In this document: positions 11,690 to 23,762 of the stretch, in pieces | Numbering within the stretch: the stretch's first letter is position 1 | Layout: each line of letters opens with the position of its first letter | Assembly (NCBI GenBank): GCA_965644295.1 | Contig: CBFFRP010000199.1 | Coordinates: forward strand, 496,001-560,000 | Direction: 5' to 3' | DNA from: Paraphysomonas bandaiensis | Taxonomy: Eukaryota > Chrysophyceae | DNA: 64,000 nucleotides | Program-made: the position numbers and the translations under genes | The notes under the pieces: model-generated | What the model saw: only the letters and a program-made list of their open reading frames with translations | The model's database searches: none | What the model was told of the DNA's origin: nothing

Positions 11690-12445
11690 TACTATATATT
11701 AGCGCTGCGAAAGCTGCTTGTGCGTCACCGCAAGCACCAAGGTGCAACCACTTTAGCTTTATTACTCAAAGCAAACGCAGTGAGCAACAGGCAGACTGTT
11801 GATATAACATCTGACATATTCAGCCCGGATTCTTGACTTCAACTTCAGCAGGCAGCTCATTACCCCGGTTACCTTCAGGTGGGCCCATTCCTGGATACGG
11901 GTTTATTCATCAGGGCCCAAAGACGTCTACTCAAGTGCCACTTATATTAGTGTCTCTTATATCACACAAGCATTTGGCTATGAGTGGGAAGAACGTTATC
12001 TGCTGACTATATTTGCGGCTCATCCGTTTTGTCATGTAATAATCAGACATTCTATTGAACTACAACCAACTCCTACGTGCGTACTTGAAGTTTGGTAGAG
12101 CCAATCGCTAGTAGCTATCCTGTATTCTATGTAGCAATGAAATACAGAATATACATGACTACACTATAGTAGGAGTAGCTATTACAAAGAAACTGAAAGT
12201 ATAGTAGCTGTTAAACATACGATTTGTAGAACAGAATGCTGATGTTGGTGAATGACGTGGTTCCTAAATCAACATCATAATTTTCACTATATATATCTCT
12301 AAACGTAATTCAGGAAATACTACACTCTTAAAAGCTTAACTTAATACATTCTTATTATATATTTGCGGTTCATGTTAGTTTCCGAGAGTAACCTCGCCGG
12401 TTCTTATTCCTCAGAACACCACGACAAGGAGCAAGTCCAACTTTG
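11690..12445 (-). repeat. Element A copy interrupted by repeat B
   Basis: Element A sequence runs from about 11690 to 12018 and resumes at about 12358 (TTTGCGGTTCATGTTAG), ending near 12445. The intervening ~340 bp is repeat B. Confidence 0.65.
12031..12330. repeat. Dispersed repeat B, copy 1
   Basis: About 290 bp that reappears in inverted orientation at about 58480-58765. Shared words include AACTACAACCAACTCCTACG, GTAGCAATGAAATACA and GTTGGTGAATGACGTGG. It sits inside an element A copy, so it inserted there or is an optional module of that element. Confidence 0.65.
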
Positions 12446-14765
12446 TTGTAATCAGCTATTTTGAAATGTAAAGACTGGTGGGATAGCAAGGCACAGAGTA
12501 AATATTTAGTTAAGTTTTCTGACGAGCAGATGAATTATCTAGTTTCTATATAATATAGTGGAATATAGTACATACATATCTTTTACAACTGTTCTGTTTG
12601 ATGAGTCCGTTCACGTAAGCTAAATTCGAAGTTGAAGTGAATTCCAGAGAATTAAATTGCTCAATCGGAAAACTGGAAGAAGGTGGTCTTTGCCAGTAAA
12701 AAACTACAAGGGTAACTATCCTGAGAGATCTAATTGTGGAACTCCATCATTGTTACGGAAGAGAGAGTTCAAATCGCTCAATAGGCAAATCACACAAGGA
12801 CTTCAAGGGTGGTGACAAATGTGTCAGAATGAGCGTGAAGACGAGTGTAGCCTTCAACAACGGATTCTCGTCAGCGGTAAGTACTATTCACAACCACAAA
12901 GCACTCAGTCGGACTGCAACTTTTCTTTTCTAGAGTGAAGTAGAATATGTATCGTTGAACAGCAATTATCTGTGAAGAAATAGTGTACAGGTCGTATAGG
13001 TCAACTTCGATGTATTGCTAACAGGAGAGCAAAGATTTATTTCCGTCAAAGCTCTTAGCGAAATTTGAGTGTAGCCAAACAATATCCCGGCAATTCATGT
13101 AAGAAAAAAACATATCAAAGGAGGTTGAAATGTGATACATATTGGAACACCCAGAGAAAAAATAAAAGTAAGCATCGAGTCGCCAGGTAGAATTTAGTCC
13201 ACAGGTAAGAGTTAGTTTGAAATACTGAGTTCGAATTATTTTGAGACTGTTCGCATAGGGTCACCGGTCTAGGCGTTGGCGTTCCCACTGAACTTGACAA
13301 TTCTGCTAAGAGTAAGTGAACAACTCAGAAATGCTTCGCTGTCGTTCCGAGTGAACGTAATGTACACTACGCAGATAATATTTCATGGATTCGAGGCCAC
13401 TACATGCCGACAAACATGATATGCAAATGAAAAATGTATTGGACCAAAGCAAATGTGGCTTCAAACAGTGCAATTATTAAGCAATCCAATTTATCATTTC
13501 CATCTGCTCACAGCCAGTAATTTGATTGATACTCATCAGCACCTAGGAAAAATTACAGATGCTCATTGCGGCTTCCACCATAAAAATATGAATCGAAACA
13601 TCGCCTTAAACAATTCAGCAACAAAAGAACATCTTAACAGTTTAATCGACAACAATTCAAAAATGGCAATGCAAATGTTTATCAATTGGAAGATCGTGGT
13701 CAAATATACAAATACTACAACCGTTGAAATATTGTAGCAAAAACATAATCCGATCATTTCCTAAATTTCCGACTCACCGAATAATGATTCCATTCCTCTC
13801 AACGCTGGTTATTCCAACACCAGTAATGCCCACACGTATTGCGTCTGAAGTCTGTGCAATTTGATGAACAACCCAAACTGTCTCCAAATAAACGTTTCGT
13901 ACTGATCAAATTATATTTATTCGACTGAATATCATGCTTTTTCAATGACATTGGCGGACTTTCGTCACGAAAGCATACACCGAGGAGACAGGTGTTGCAC
14001 TATATTCCTTGCAGGGACATCAATTCCGGCAAAATAATTGCCGACTACACGGGCACCAGACTTCCATATACGGAGACTCGATAGTCTACATATTACTCTG
14101 ACTTTGTGCTACAGGACAGTACCAGTTTATTCGCGATTATCTGCCAACATATACAATAATGAGCTAGCGGCTACATTACAGATCCTCTCCAGGAACATGT
14201 AGCCTTATAAATTCCTTAGAGAAAAGGAAAATATGTATTCAAACAGGTAAAGATGTCTCGGAACATGAAGGCCTCCTCATTAGTTGTGGACACGAGTGCT
14301 GGGCTGGACACCTCAATCACAGGAGACATTACAACGAGAGATAGACGCATATATCGACGACATGAGGTCACAGAAAAAGAGAATGGGACGGCCTTATAAT
14401 AGAACATGAACCCATATCACCGTCACACTATGCCTCCTCACAATCATACTGACAGACCTCAGAGTACAAAAACGGCAACCCATCTCACTAATCGGACACA
14501 CTAGAAGAGATTACCAACCATTTCCGAAAATGAAAGATACTGCCTACTGCTACAGTCCACAGGCTACAGGACATGTGCGCGGATTCATATCATGCTCCTA
14601 TCCAACATCACCCACACCGTACATGGAAGTATCCTCATACTGCTATAGTTTTTTTGTATTTCTATAGTCAAAAACAAGTCGACTCAGCATGGACGGTCAT
14701 ACAATGCAAACCGCACCCGCTCTCGTTCCGCTCGCGGAAGTTAAGTTGCATCTGGCCCGGTTACA
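12446..14765. other. Repeat-rich non-coding stretch, no gene recognised
   Basis: Several ORFs of 60-106 codons occur, but none has coherent composition, domain or splice support. The TACGGAAGAGAGAG-type region at 12730-12930 contains a possible donor, but no partner exon is evident. Confidence 0.25.
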
Positions 14766-14989
14766 CGCGTTCTTAACAAAAAAAAACCTACCCACAAATC
14801 CTACCTTTTTCAAAACCTCGGTGGTGAGGTTTTGGGTTTTCGTTTTGCACCGTACTAACAAAAAAATCCTCCCCATAAACCAGAGGATTTCGAAAACCTC
14901 TGCATTCGTCCACCAGGTTTGAATATTTAAACAGTGTACTATAGAATTACTCGATAAATCATTATTATTCGATAATATAAGGTTAAAAA

Positions 14990-15150
14990 TGGACACTTCT
15001 TCAGTTTCCAATGACATGGGCGGGTTTGTTGACCCTCAATAGGAAGCAGATATTGATGATATCGAGTCACCAACTCTTGGAACAATTGAAGGTCGAGGCT
15101 TCATCATTGACATATCAGACTTGAGTGAAGTTGTGACATAAGAAGCGTTT
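14990..15150 (+). pseudogene. Degenerate ORF inside the TIR element
   Basis: From ATG 14990 the frame reads MDTSSVSNDMGGFVDPQ, stop, then EADIDDIESPTLGTIEGRGF and on to DLSEVV, then another stop. The acidic, coherent composition across the first stop suggests a decayed gene. No family recognised. Confidence 0.45.
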
Positions 15151-16204
15151 CGAAGAGAGACTGTTCATTGCTGTTGGTAATTCGGCTCAGTTTTCCATGG
15201 TGAGATGAATCTCAGGAGTGAGTATCTACATAGAAACGTAGACGAGCGTCGAAGGAATACAGGCAACAATTTCTGCGCGAGAAAACGAGCAAGGAATTAC
15301 GGAATACGAGATAGATCTTGCGGAGTGGGAGTTCGGAAAGCAGTTCCATCTAGCTGCGTCAATGAGAGCATCAAAGTATAGCCATGAGATAAAAGATAAA
15401 CTGTTAGCCATGAAAACTATTCGTAGTTCGTAGTATATAGTATATAGTATTCACTAGCTTCAGCTCCACCCCCATCAGTAAATTTTAATGACAGTAGTGT
15501 AAAATATGATAGCTAGGATGTTGCGAACACTCACAGTTGGAAATGTTAACGACTGATGTGATGACTTTGCCATTATTAAAATACTTAACGATATATAACG
15601 GTAGTGAATTCAATTGTTGATAGCGTGGCGAATACATGGTAATGAAAGTGACACTATTGATAAACAAATGCAATACGTGAAGGAGGGATATGTATACAGT
15701 CACACCTATTGCAACGTGCCCCAGGGGACATATCTGTGTTGGTCAACATTCAACATAAGGCAGCCAAAGAACTCTTGACTGGTGTCTAATATTTTGGAAG
15801 TCAATAATAATTGTTATTATCATCATTTTCAGTGTTCTACACTGTTGATTACACACAGTCTCCCTACTCAACATAGTAACACAAATCACAGTCTTTACTC
15901 TTTCAAAGGAAGGATATAGAAGGACTAAATTATAAGTGTTACTTTTTCGGTCCTCTCCAACAAATCTCAGAAGATAATGTGCCATATATATATATCATGC
16001 TGCTGGGAGTAGATTTCCTCTTTCATCATAGTTAACTCATGATGAATCTTCGGTATAATCTGGGATAAGTTGTTAAAGATAAGTTTGTATCGTCGACAGA
16101 GGATCGCCAACAGAGCGATCCTGAGTTCATTGCGATTCAGTATATACTATTCCCCATAGTACAGGTGGCATATAGTAATAGAAAAGGTTTGCTCAAATTT
16201 ACCG

Positions 16205-16301
16205 CACTCCTTCGTCAGTGTCCAGCCCATAATATGGATCTTCCATACCAGATACTTCTTCACCACTATCACTGTCAACGTCCTCCATTAGCACATCCAT
16301 G
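16205..16301 (-). pseudogene. Acidic ORF remnant at right end of the TIR element
   Basis: The reverse strand from ATG near 16301 reads MDVLMEDVDSDSGEEVSGME, then DPYYGLDTDEGV, in an otherwise stop-rich region. Probably the N-terminus of a lost element gene. Confidence 0.35.
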
Positions 16302-16755
16302 GTCAAGGGCTAAACCAGTTATAATATGTGTTTAGTGTGCTCTATTTGTTATATAATATCGATTCATATGGTACATCGACCAGACCATAGGTTTTGGACC
16401 CGAGGTTTTGAAGGACCACCCGGATGGTCGTTCAAAACCTCACCCCCCCATTTTTGGGTAGGTTTTGAAAACCTCCTATGGGTAGGTTTTGTAAAAGGTA
16501 GGATTTTTCCGAGGTTTTTTGGTAGGTTTTTTTTGTTAAGAACGGCTGTTAGTAGTACGGTGGGTGACCACGTGCGAAGTCCGGGTACTGTCCGTTTTTG
16601 TACTCAGACTGGTATTTGCCACTGTATTTTAGTAAACAATGTGGGGATTTTGTTGAGAGAGGATATAAAAGTTGGGGTATTTTGGACGAAAAATCAAACT
16701 TTGTACAGCAGAAGAGTTTTTATATAGCAGCTAGAGACACATTCATATTTTGATC

Positions 16756-17310
16756 AAAACTGGGTTCACATCCCTAAGCGTGGCTCTGGATTCGGGTTTC
16801 ATTTGGCTATATTGACATGTCCCAGCGCAGTAAACCTGATAGGGAGCCTCCGGAGTCCAGCAACGGAAAAGGACTATCGGATTTGGTGTTATATTAAGTT
16901 AGACACGTTTGAATTGTGTCGAGTGAAATTGAAGTACATGTCGAATACGTATTATATAGCAGCCACAGATCAGTAGCAGCAACCTGTGAGCATGAAGTTT
17001 ACAGCACTTGCGGAAGTTACACTCCGTATCGTCCACAAGAAAATACAGCTTCCTTCGTGATGCTCAGAGATCCACTCGACCGCCTACTCGCATTTTTTTC
17101 ACTGTTTAAGTGGATCTAATGCTACTAAAGCCGTCGATGTATTCTTGTTTTGTTCTCGCTCCAATGGCACACTTCGTGTGGAACCAGAAAATTATCTGTC
17201 GTTTTACAATGCTATAGTATAAGAGCGATCAGGCACAGAACTTCTGGCTACCCGCCACACGTGCTGTCCAGACTAAGATGCGACTTGGGCTTGGACCGGT
17301 TCGTTACGTT
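16756..17310 (+). pseudogene. Sulfotransferase-like gene remnant
   Basis: Two hallmarks of PAPS-dependent sulfotransferases occur in order. WVHIPKRGSGFGF at about 16757-16795 resembles the 5'-phosphosulfate-binding loop. FVMLRDPLDRLLAFFSLFKW at about 17057-17116 resembles the 3'-phosphate-binding segment. They lie in different frames, and a third coherent stretch, NGTLRVEPENYLSFYNA, follows at about 17155-17210 and ends in a stop. I could not find introns that join all three, so I call it a pseudogene. An intron-containing gene with misread boundaries is the alternative. Confidence 0.5.
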
Positions 17311-17779
17311 CAACAGTTTTTTTATATTTTCGATTGTCATGTTATTAGCCGTTACGATGTTGTTGTCACGTATAATTCATTGTTTGTTTACAGTAAGAAT
17401 GGGTAATTTTGTACTATATAGCTGTCAGTGAAGTCAGAGTAAGATTGACGGTAAGTATTCAGAATATGAATTCATTTTTACAGATACGTATACACGCCCT
17501 GCATGAAAGTGATATAACTTTTGTTTCATGCGTTGTGTGAAGTCTCGCTTTACTTGTTGCATGTAATAATGAATTGATCTTTATAATATTAAAACAATGT
17601 TGTGATTATTAGAGTGTAAGTAATGAACACGATAGGGTGAAAATTATAAATAACAATATAGAACATAGCTATCATGCACAACGGAAGAGTTAGAAGTGTA
17701 ACTGATAATGACGACGTTATGATGACGATCACGTATCTTCGACAGATACTCTCTCTAATTCAGTTCATGGTATATTTCA

Positions 17780-18654
17780 TTGAACATTATAACTCACAGA
17801 TACAATCATGTATTAAGCTGCATCCTATTACATGTTGGTAGTGAAGCAACTCGACAAGAGTTTAAAAATTCACTACTTAAAATGGGGTTTAGCGATCCCT
17901 ACGATGAGTATACCGTTGCAATGGCGAAACGCGTGTTCTATTTACGGTGGAAGCGTTTTAACGTTACAACCACACAACCACTGCCGAGTGTTCCAGTTGA
18001 AGTCGTTATATAGATGACTCATCTGCACTACGGAGACTCTCCAGCAGAGCCTGGAATCCCTCCATCCCACAGGTCGAGAGATACTGGACTGGAACCATCA
18101 CAGCAGCCCAACTGGAAACGGTCTTCGGAGATGCCATACACAACCACCTGACGGCACACAGTCTACGGAACCTAGAAACAGCGGTTATTAATCTCCTGCA
18201 ACCGCTTTACACTGCAGCGAAGCTTATGTTACAGGATCGCGGTTGTCGCTATATCACCATGTCCAAAAGCCGCCCAGGCTACTCCCGAGACCCCGTCCGA
18301 AACGCAGTCAGTCAAGACAACGTCCGAGAGTCCTTCGATACTAGGGTCCAACGAAGACCCCCCACAGCGTATCCGACTCCAGACACACGTGCACACCTCA
18401 CAGGTCCTACCCGACAGAGCACTGGACTGCCCAGACCTCCACAACGCCGACGGCTTCGACAACTCTATCTACACCCGCGGCCCCACAGGAGCACAGTAAC
18501 ACAGACTACAAACCCAACTCCTCCTCCCAACAATCCCCACCACTCTCAACCCACACATCTGGAACTAGGTGCACTCAGGACCCTAATTCAGAACGCTGAG
18601 CCCCCTCCAAAACCAATGGAGACCCATCCCAAAGGGAGACCCCCAGATCAATAG
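17780..18654 (+). pseudogene. Two out-of-frame ORF pieces, proline-rich C-terminus
   Basis: The first piece (to 18013) contains EFKNSLLKMGFSDPYDEYTV and FYLRWKRF. The second, open from about 18004 to 18654 without an early ATG, contains VERYWTGTITAAQLETVFGD and a long basic Pro/Arg/Thr-rich tail. The second piece is visibly more GC-rich than its surroundings. The composition would suit a gag-like or structural transposon protein, but no motif proves it. Confidence 0.35.
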
Positions 18655-18689
18655 CGCCGGTGAGTCCACGGACACACAATAAAGGCGAA

Positions 18690-18895
18690 TTTCATATCAC
18701 ACAAAAAGAACGGAAGTGGTTGCACCTTGGTGCTTGCGGCGACGCACAAGCAGCTTTCGTAGCGTTAAATAGTAGGATAAAAGAGTTTGTATTGATTAGT
18801 TACGGGTAGTGGTCTAACTAGTATGACTAGCATTCTTCTAGCCACTAATTGATGCAAGGTCTCAACGCCTATTGCTAAATAATTAGACATTCACT
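18690..18895 (+). repeat. Element A right-end fragment
   Basis: Carries the family right half: GTGGTTGCACCTTGGTGC, GACGCACAAGCAG, TAAATAGTAGGAT and the terminal ATTAGACATTCACTAC. Confidence 0.65.
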
Positions 18896-19204
18896 ACTAT
18901 ATAGATGACTCCATACTTCTTTCTCTATCACACTTTGCTGTGGTGTGTATATATTTGGAGTGTCAAATTAAAATAATTAAAGAATTTTAGTGCTGCAGAT
19001 AAAGCACTTAGATATATATCGAAACATACCGCTTTTCTTATATATTCACTAATCGTACGAAATTATTTCGTACCCTATTCAGGTTCTGTAAATTCCCTGT
19101 TATTCACCATTCAGATTAGTTTCGATTATTATAAGAGTCACACTCCTTTGTTACTGGGATTAGAACATAACGTACACGTCTGTAGACTTAGTAGTCATAT
19201 AAGG

Positions 19205-20145
19205 TATTCACCTTATAAGGACAGAGGACGAAAGTGGTTGCACCTTTGTACTTGCGGTGACCAGGGCTGCGTAACAATTAATTGCAATTAATTGTAATTG
19301 TAATTAAATTGCATGGAACATACATAATCATTGCAATTGTAATTGCTCGCTGTAAGGTTGCAATTACATTGCAATTAATTGGCAATTATTAACTATATAG
19401 TTTAAGAGCACATAATAATAGAATTAGAAGTTGCAAAGCATTAAGGACAATGGCCAGTTATTGCCCTTAATGGCTGTACTACAATGGATATTACAATGTG
19501 TGGAAGGTTGGCCTCTCATTATAACGTTTTCTTTACATTAGGAAAGGTACTGTTTTTTTGAACGATCGATTATGTGTCTTTCCTCTTGATTTTGAGCTAC
19601 AAAACTTAGTTCAGCTCGATCCATTGTGTATATATATATATGTAATGCTCAATACCCCTCTTGTTGAAGATATATATTTATAAGTAGTAGTGTGGCAATC
19701 ATGTTCTTCTGATCCTGGATGCCTTACAGGACACTGCAGGATTGAAGTTCACTACGAACTGGATGTGCAGCGGTATGGACATGGATTATCAGGACTTTTC
19801 ACTGTTTTTTGCAGACGAAAACCATGTAAATATCATACTCCGTCAATTATATCATCATATGGTTGAAGATGCTACACGTGCTTGCAATGAGTAACTAAGT
19901 TAATTAGACAATAATTGGCACAATAAAATATCAATTAGGTTTAGCTAATAATTGCAATTTAATTTCCAAAAAACATTTGCAATTAAATTGCAATTAATTG
20001 TTACGCAGACCTGGTGGTGACACACAAGCAGCATTCGTAGCGCTAAATAGTAGGATATCAGGGTAAGAACTAGTTAGTTACATTAGTTCTGACGCTTACA
20101 AGCCTATTGCTAATAATCAGACATTATCACTAGCCTACTTATTAA
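19205..20145 (+). repeat. Element A copy split by a hAT-type insertion
   Basis: Element A right half begins near 19205, stops at CTTGCGGTGAC (19261), and resumes as GTGGTGACACACAAGCAG at 20014, reaching the terminal AATAATCAGACATT near 20125. Confidence 0.65.
19262..20013. mobile_element. 752-bp hAT-type element nested in element A
   Basis: Ends are CAGGGCTGCGTAACAATTAA and TTAATTGTTACGCAGACCTG, an inverted pair, followed inward by CAATTAATTG-type palindromes. The flanks GCGGTGAC (19254-19261) and GTGGTGAC (20014-20021) are an 8-bp duplication with one mismatch. CAGGG-type termini plus an 8-bp duplication are hAT features. No transposase ORF remains. Confidence 0.75.
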
Positions 20146-20439
20146 GATTCAGCTTAATACAAGATTGTATCTGTGAGTTATAGTGTTCAATGAAATATAT
20201 CGTGAACTGAATTAGAGAGAGTATCTGTTGAAGATACATGATCGTCATCATAACGTTGTCATTATCAGTTACACCTCTAACTCTTCCGTTGTGCATGATA
20301 GTTATGTTTTATATTGTTATTCATAATTCTCACTCTACTGTGTTCATTACTGTACACTCTAATAATCACAGCATTGTTTTACTATTACTAAGATCAATTC
20401 TTTATTCTACTAGCCAATGCAGTCATTGTGAATTGAAAG

Positions 20440-20560
20440 ATTGAAAGTATGAATTATTTAATGACATGATTTTTAACCTCTTGACTAGGTCTTGACATTA
20501 TTTTTAGTGTGACAAGGAAATTACACCAAATTAACTAGGTCTAGTAATAGATTCGTTTAA
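20440..20560 (-). repeat. Dispersed repeat C, copy 1
   Basis: Reverse complement of sequence near 39470-39580; the shared core is AATTTGGTGTAATTTC with ACCTAGT and CAAAAATA. No coding content. Confidence 0.5.
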
Positions 20561-21029
20561 AATATGGTTGGTGGTGATATTGATAATAATCTGTATGGTG
20601 AGGACAGAGATGAAGAGAGTAATTAATGTAAGAGTAACTTTTACTAATACACTAAAGTTGACAATGTAGCGCAGTGATTTTTCAATTTAATAACCAAGAG
20701 GTTTCATACTAGTACTACACGACCGTAGCATTTAGCTGTAGCTCCGCAGTATTATTGCTATGTAGTTTTCTCGTATTCTCTACCCTTGAAACATGAAATA
20801 GATATACATATAATGTGTTTCCAGCCAGGATAATCGCTTACGGGTACTACACCTAAACTAACACTCTAGTATCAATCTTTCAAAAGCTCTTCACTTGCAT
20901 TATATAATTACTTGGCGTCACACAGTTATTTTGTGCTAAAGTTATATAGGTATAGCTCACAACGAGCATGGGCTCATCAAACAGCCAGAAAGCAGCAGTA
21001 TCAAAATTTAAATACTGTCAGCTAGAAAT

Positions 21030-21551
21030 TTACTTGTGAGAAGCCTTGTAGTCCGATTCATCATCATCATCATCATCATCATCTTTGCCCTCTGCACGCC
21101 TGTTGCTACTCCCACTCCCCTTGCTGCTACGCTTACTGTCTGATGCCTTGGCACCATCATCTTTGCTCTCAGAATTATTAATCTTCTTCGCGGCCCGCAC
21201 CATCAATTTATAAAATGCAGGATAGTCCGTACAAGCGACAAGATAGTTCACGAAATGTACAAGTTTTTTGTCCTTGATGTTGGTGTCCTCTTGGACATCA
21301 CTCAACTGCTCAAAGAACTCCCTGTCATTCCCTCCAAGCGACTCAACAAAATCAGAGAGTTGTTCCTCATACAGCTTCAAATATTTGGTGTAAAGGTCAT
21401 AGAACTCAAGGTTCTGTTCTCCCGAATTTTCAATGAGAGGGGCATCAACAAACTTGTGAGCATGCTTGGCAGTGAATTCTCTGAACACTTCTTGTCCATC
21501 TTTGCTCCACATGTGGCGAGCTGCGGCATCAACTAACGGATACTTTGACAT
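21030..21551 (-). CDS. BART-domain (ARL2BP/CFAP36-like) protein with poly-Asp tail
   Basis: Single-exon ORF of 173 residues from ATG 21551. Residues 10-125 form a helical domain with BART-family landmarks: W...G.EVFREFTAKHAHKF, YTKYLKLYEEQLSDFVESL, REFFEQL and FVNYLVACTDYPAFYKLMVR. BART domains bind ARL2/ARL3-type GTPases or axonemal partners. The tail (130-173) is low-complexity Ser/Lys followed by an eight-Asp run, encoded by an ATC microsatellite at 21059-21081. An ARF-like GTPase gene lies about 1.4 kb upstream on the same strand; a functional pairing is an attractive guess only. Confidence 0.7.
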   Translation of the reverse strand: MSKYPLVDAAARHMWSKDGQEVFREFTAKHAHKFVDAPLIENSGEQNLEFYDLYTKYLKLYEEQLSDFVESLGGNDREFFEQLSDVQEDTNIKDKKLVHFVNYLVACTDYPAFYKLMVRAAKKINNSESKDDGAKASDSKRSSKGSGSSNRRAEGKDDDDDDDDESDYKASHK

Positions 21552-21830
21552 TCTAACAAATATGCCTGAGACAATATCAACCAGTGAAGTATGTAATAAT
21601 ACAATGAGCTTATTTCTGTATGGTACGATATCGTTACATGTATATGTACATACTCTGCAGCACGTCAACACCCATCGCACATACACCAGCAGCAGTATAG
21701 TGGTACAGGGGTTCAGTGCACGGGCTGTTTGGTGTTGTCACCCCATGATCGGTATACAGCAGTATACCAGGGTATACCAAACCCGAACAGACTACGACGT
21801 ACGTCATATGTCTAGATATCAGAACTTTAT
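21552..21830 (-). promoter_or_regulatory. Promoter-like region of the BART gene
   Basis: Contains CCAGCAGCAGTATAGTGG near 21690 and GGTATACAGCAGTATACC near 21760, the same CAGCAG/GTATAC words found at other host 5' ends. Confidence 0.4.
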
Positions 21831-22977
21831 GTTCTCAACACGTGGATTTTAGGTCTCGGCAACATAAACAGACAGCTGTTCGGTGTTCCGTCCCCCAGAC
21901 CACTGTGTTCAGCAGAAGAGAGAATAACAAGACTGGATCTGGATCGGATGGGGTAGATTCTTGATGGGGCGGGATAGGAGATGCTACATGGTTACAGATT
22001 TCTATAGAGAAGCTGGTTACAGTTACTGTTGTCATAGGTAGTGCTTCTCGATCGGTAATACTTATGAAGTTGATACTATAGCGGCACCAATTAGGTGGAA
22101 GCTTAAGCGAATCCTACCCACTGAATGTTGTAATGTGGATATATATAATCACAAATTACTTGTCTTTCCTTGAGGCGATTTTGATATTAAATTGGCAGTA
22201 CCTTGTGCTGTAGCTGCTGAAATTGAGGCCCGGCAGGCACAAAATCTCTGTTCACATATACATGCGAGAAGATACAAATCCTTCGGACCCACACTGCTTG
22301 TTGATGTCAAATGCTCTTTATTTTACTATTGAAGTGTACACATAGAAATCTATGTGTAGCAACGTTGAAGAAATCTGGTACTGCCTGTGCCACTAAATTT
22401 AGCTGAATTGTATGCTATTTATATCCAGTGTGATTCAACTTTCTTTGTTGTGCACAATATTGTGTTGATCATCGACGAAGCTACAGATATCTGAAGGAAC
22501 AGGCCTCATGGGGGCAGGGATATGTTTTACAGTATTAGATATGTAGCATGTAGATTGCTATATTGATAGCAAGGTCGCATCATCGATTCAATATGATAAG
22601 TACCATAGCGGCATGTTAATGTATAGGTTTTATGACATTACCAGTATCATTTGTATTTACTGTTCAGGTTACTAGCTAATGTCTTAATGATGTAACCAAT
22701 TAACGTATGCATTGTGTACTGTGTACGTACTTCCTGTTGTAGCGGATATTAAAACATTCGTTATTCTTACACATTAAGAGGAATATATATATATATACAA
22801 ATTCAAAAGCTATAATTACCAATACACACGTACTCATTTTTCAAAATAAATTAATTTTAGTACTAAGCCTCTCATCATATTCAATTCTAAGTTGTTATAT
22901 CAAGCAATTAAATTCAATAATCAACATTTTTCGTATATTAAAGATATTAAACTCAGCTCCTACTTTTTAGATATTGA
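21831..22977. other. Spacer, no gene recognised
   Basis: A short coherent stretch at about 22195-22330 on the plus strand (VAAEIEARQAQNLC) ends at a stop and has no start or splice partner. The rest is AT-rich. Confidence 0.25.
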
Positions 22978-23762
22978 CTAGGATGCATGTGAAACTAGAG
23001 TGTTGAATTTGGAAACCCACGTCGTAGGAATATTAAACTTTTCCTTCACAGACGAGGATTTATACTGAAGACGGCTGTTGAGCCAAGAAAAACCGTCGTG
23101 CAGTCCATTCTTGGTAATAGCACAGCAGGAAAAGACACGCCAGTCTCCTTGTTGCCACCCTTTCGATATCATACTCTTTTCATATGCCGGGGTGAGATGA
23201 AGGTGCTCGGCGACCTCGTGACTACTCATCGCATTTGGCAGGTCAGATTTATTAGCAAGAACCAAAATAGGAATTCCTGGTGCAACTTCTTGCAGCAAAA
23301 CTATCACAGGCGTGAATTCATCGTGGCATTGATCAATACGATCTCTGTCATTACTAAGTATTGTTGGTACAATTTCAGGGAATCGGAGTAATATCAATAC
23401 CTGTCAACCACAAATACCAATCCATCAGATTTTTCAAAGTAAAAGCGATAAAGAGGTCTCATTGGAGATCTTCCACCAACATCCCAAGCAGTCATACTAG
23501 TGGACTTATATTTCACTGATTCCACATTAAATCCTACATACAGATTATGTGAATTCCACAGAATAAATACTATGAATGGCATTACCAATTGTTGGAATAG
23601 TATTTTCAATGAAGCTATTCTTTGAAAACATATTGTAGATAATAGTCGTTTTGCCTATGCATAATTCGTTTATTGGGCTACTGTTGAAATTAGTTAGGCA
23701 CCTGATGCATCAAGTCCAATAATGTTAACTTTCACCTCAGTGGTAGTAATCCAGTTTCCCAT
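22978..23762 (-). CDS. ARF-like small GTPase with MGNW N-terminus and substituted catalytic Gln
   Basis: Four exons, 23762-23702, 23654-23586, 23533-23401 and 23344-22978, give exactly 209 residues; introns are GT-AG and 47-56 nt. The protein starts [10 protein letters not shown], so Gly2 is a likely myristoylation site as in ARFs. G1 is GLDASGKTT. The interswitch [11 protein letters not shown] is ARF-like. G3 is WDVGGR, where ARFs have WDVGGQ, so residue 65 is Arg instead of the catalytic Gln. G4 is NKSD and the G5 region is [11 protein letters not shown]-terminal extension of about 20 residues ([12 protein letters not shown]) goes beyond the ARF core. Fold and membrane binding are well supported; very low intrinsic GTPase activity is inferred. 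Confidence 0.88.

Larger units (their letters stand above)
14770..16550. mobile_element. 1.8-kb TIR element with dead ORF
   Basis: The left end GTTCTTAACAAAAAAAAACC and the right end GGTTTTTTTTGTTAAGAAC are inverted copies. Both flanks carry subterminal repeats of CAAAACCTC/GAGGTTTTG and CCTACC/GGTAGG (14780-14925 and 16385-16540). Inside, a plus-strand frame from ATG 14990 is broken by TAG and TAA stops. A minus-strand acidic N-terminus (see 16205-16301) points inward from the other end. Superfamily not assigned; no target duplication was found. Confidence 0.6.

Noticed and set aside
13453-14922. Several ORFs of 60-106 codons as genes
   Set aside because: No domains, no shared composition, no splice structure; they overlap each other on both strands.
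18226-18654. Proline-rich ORF as a host gene
   Set aside because: The frame is open well upstream of the ATG, has no splice support and lies among repeats; treated as element debris.
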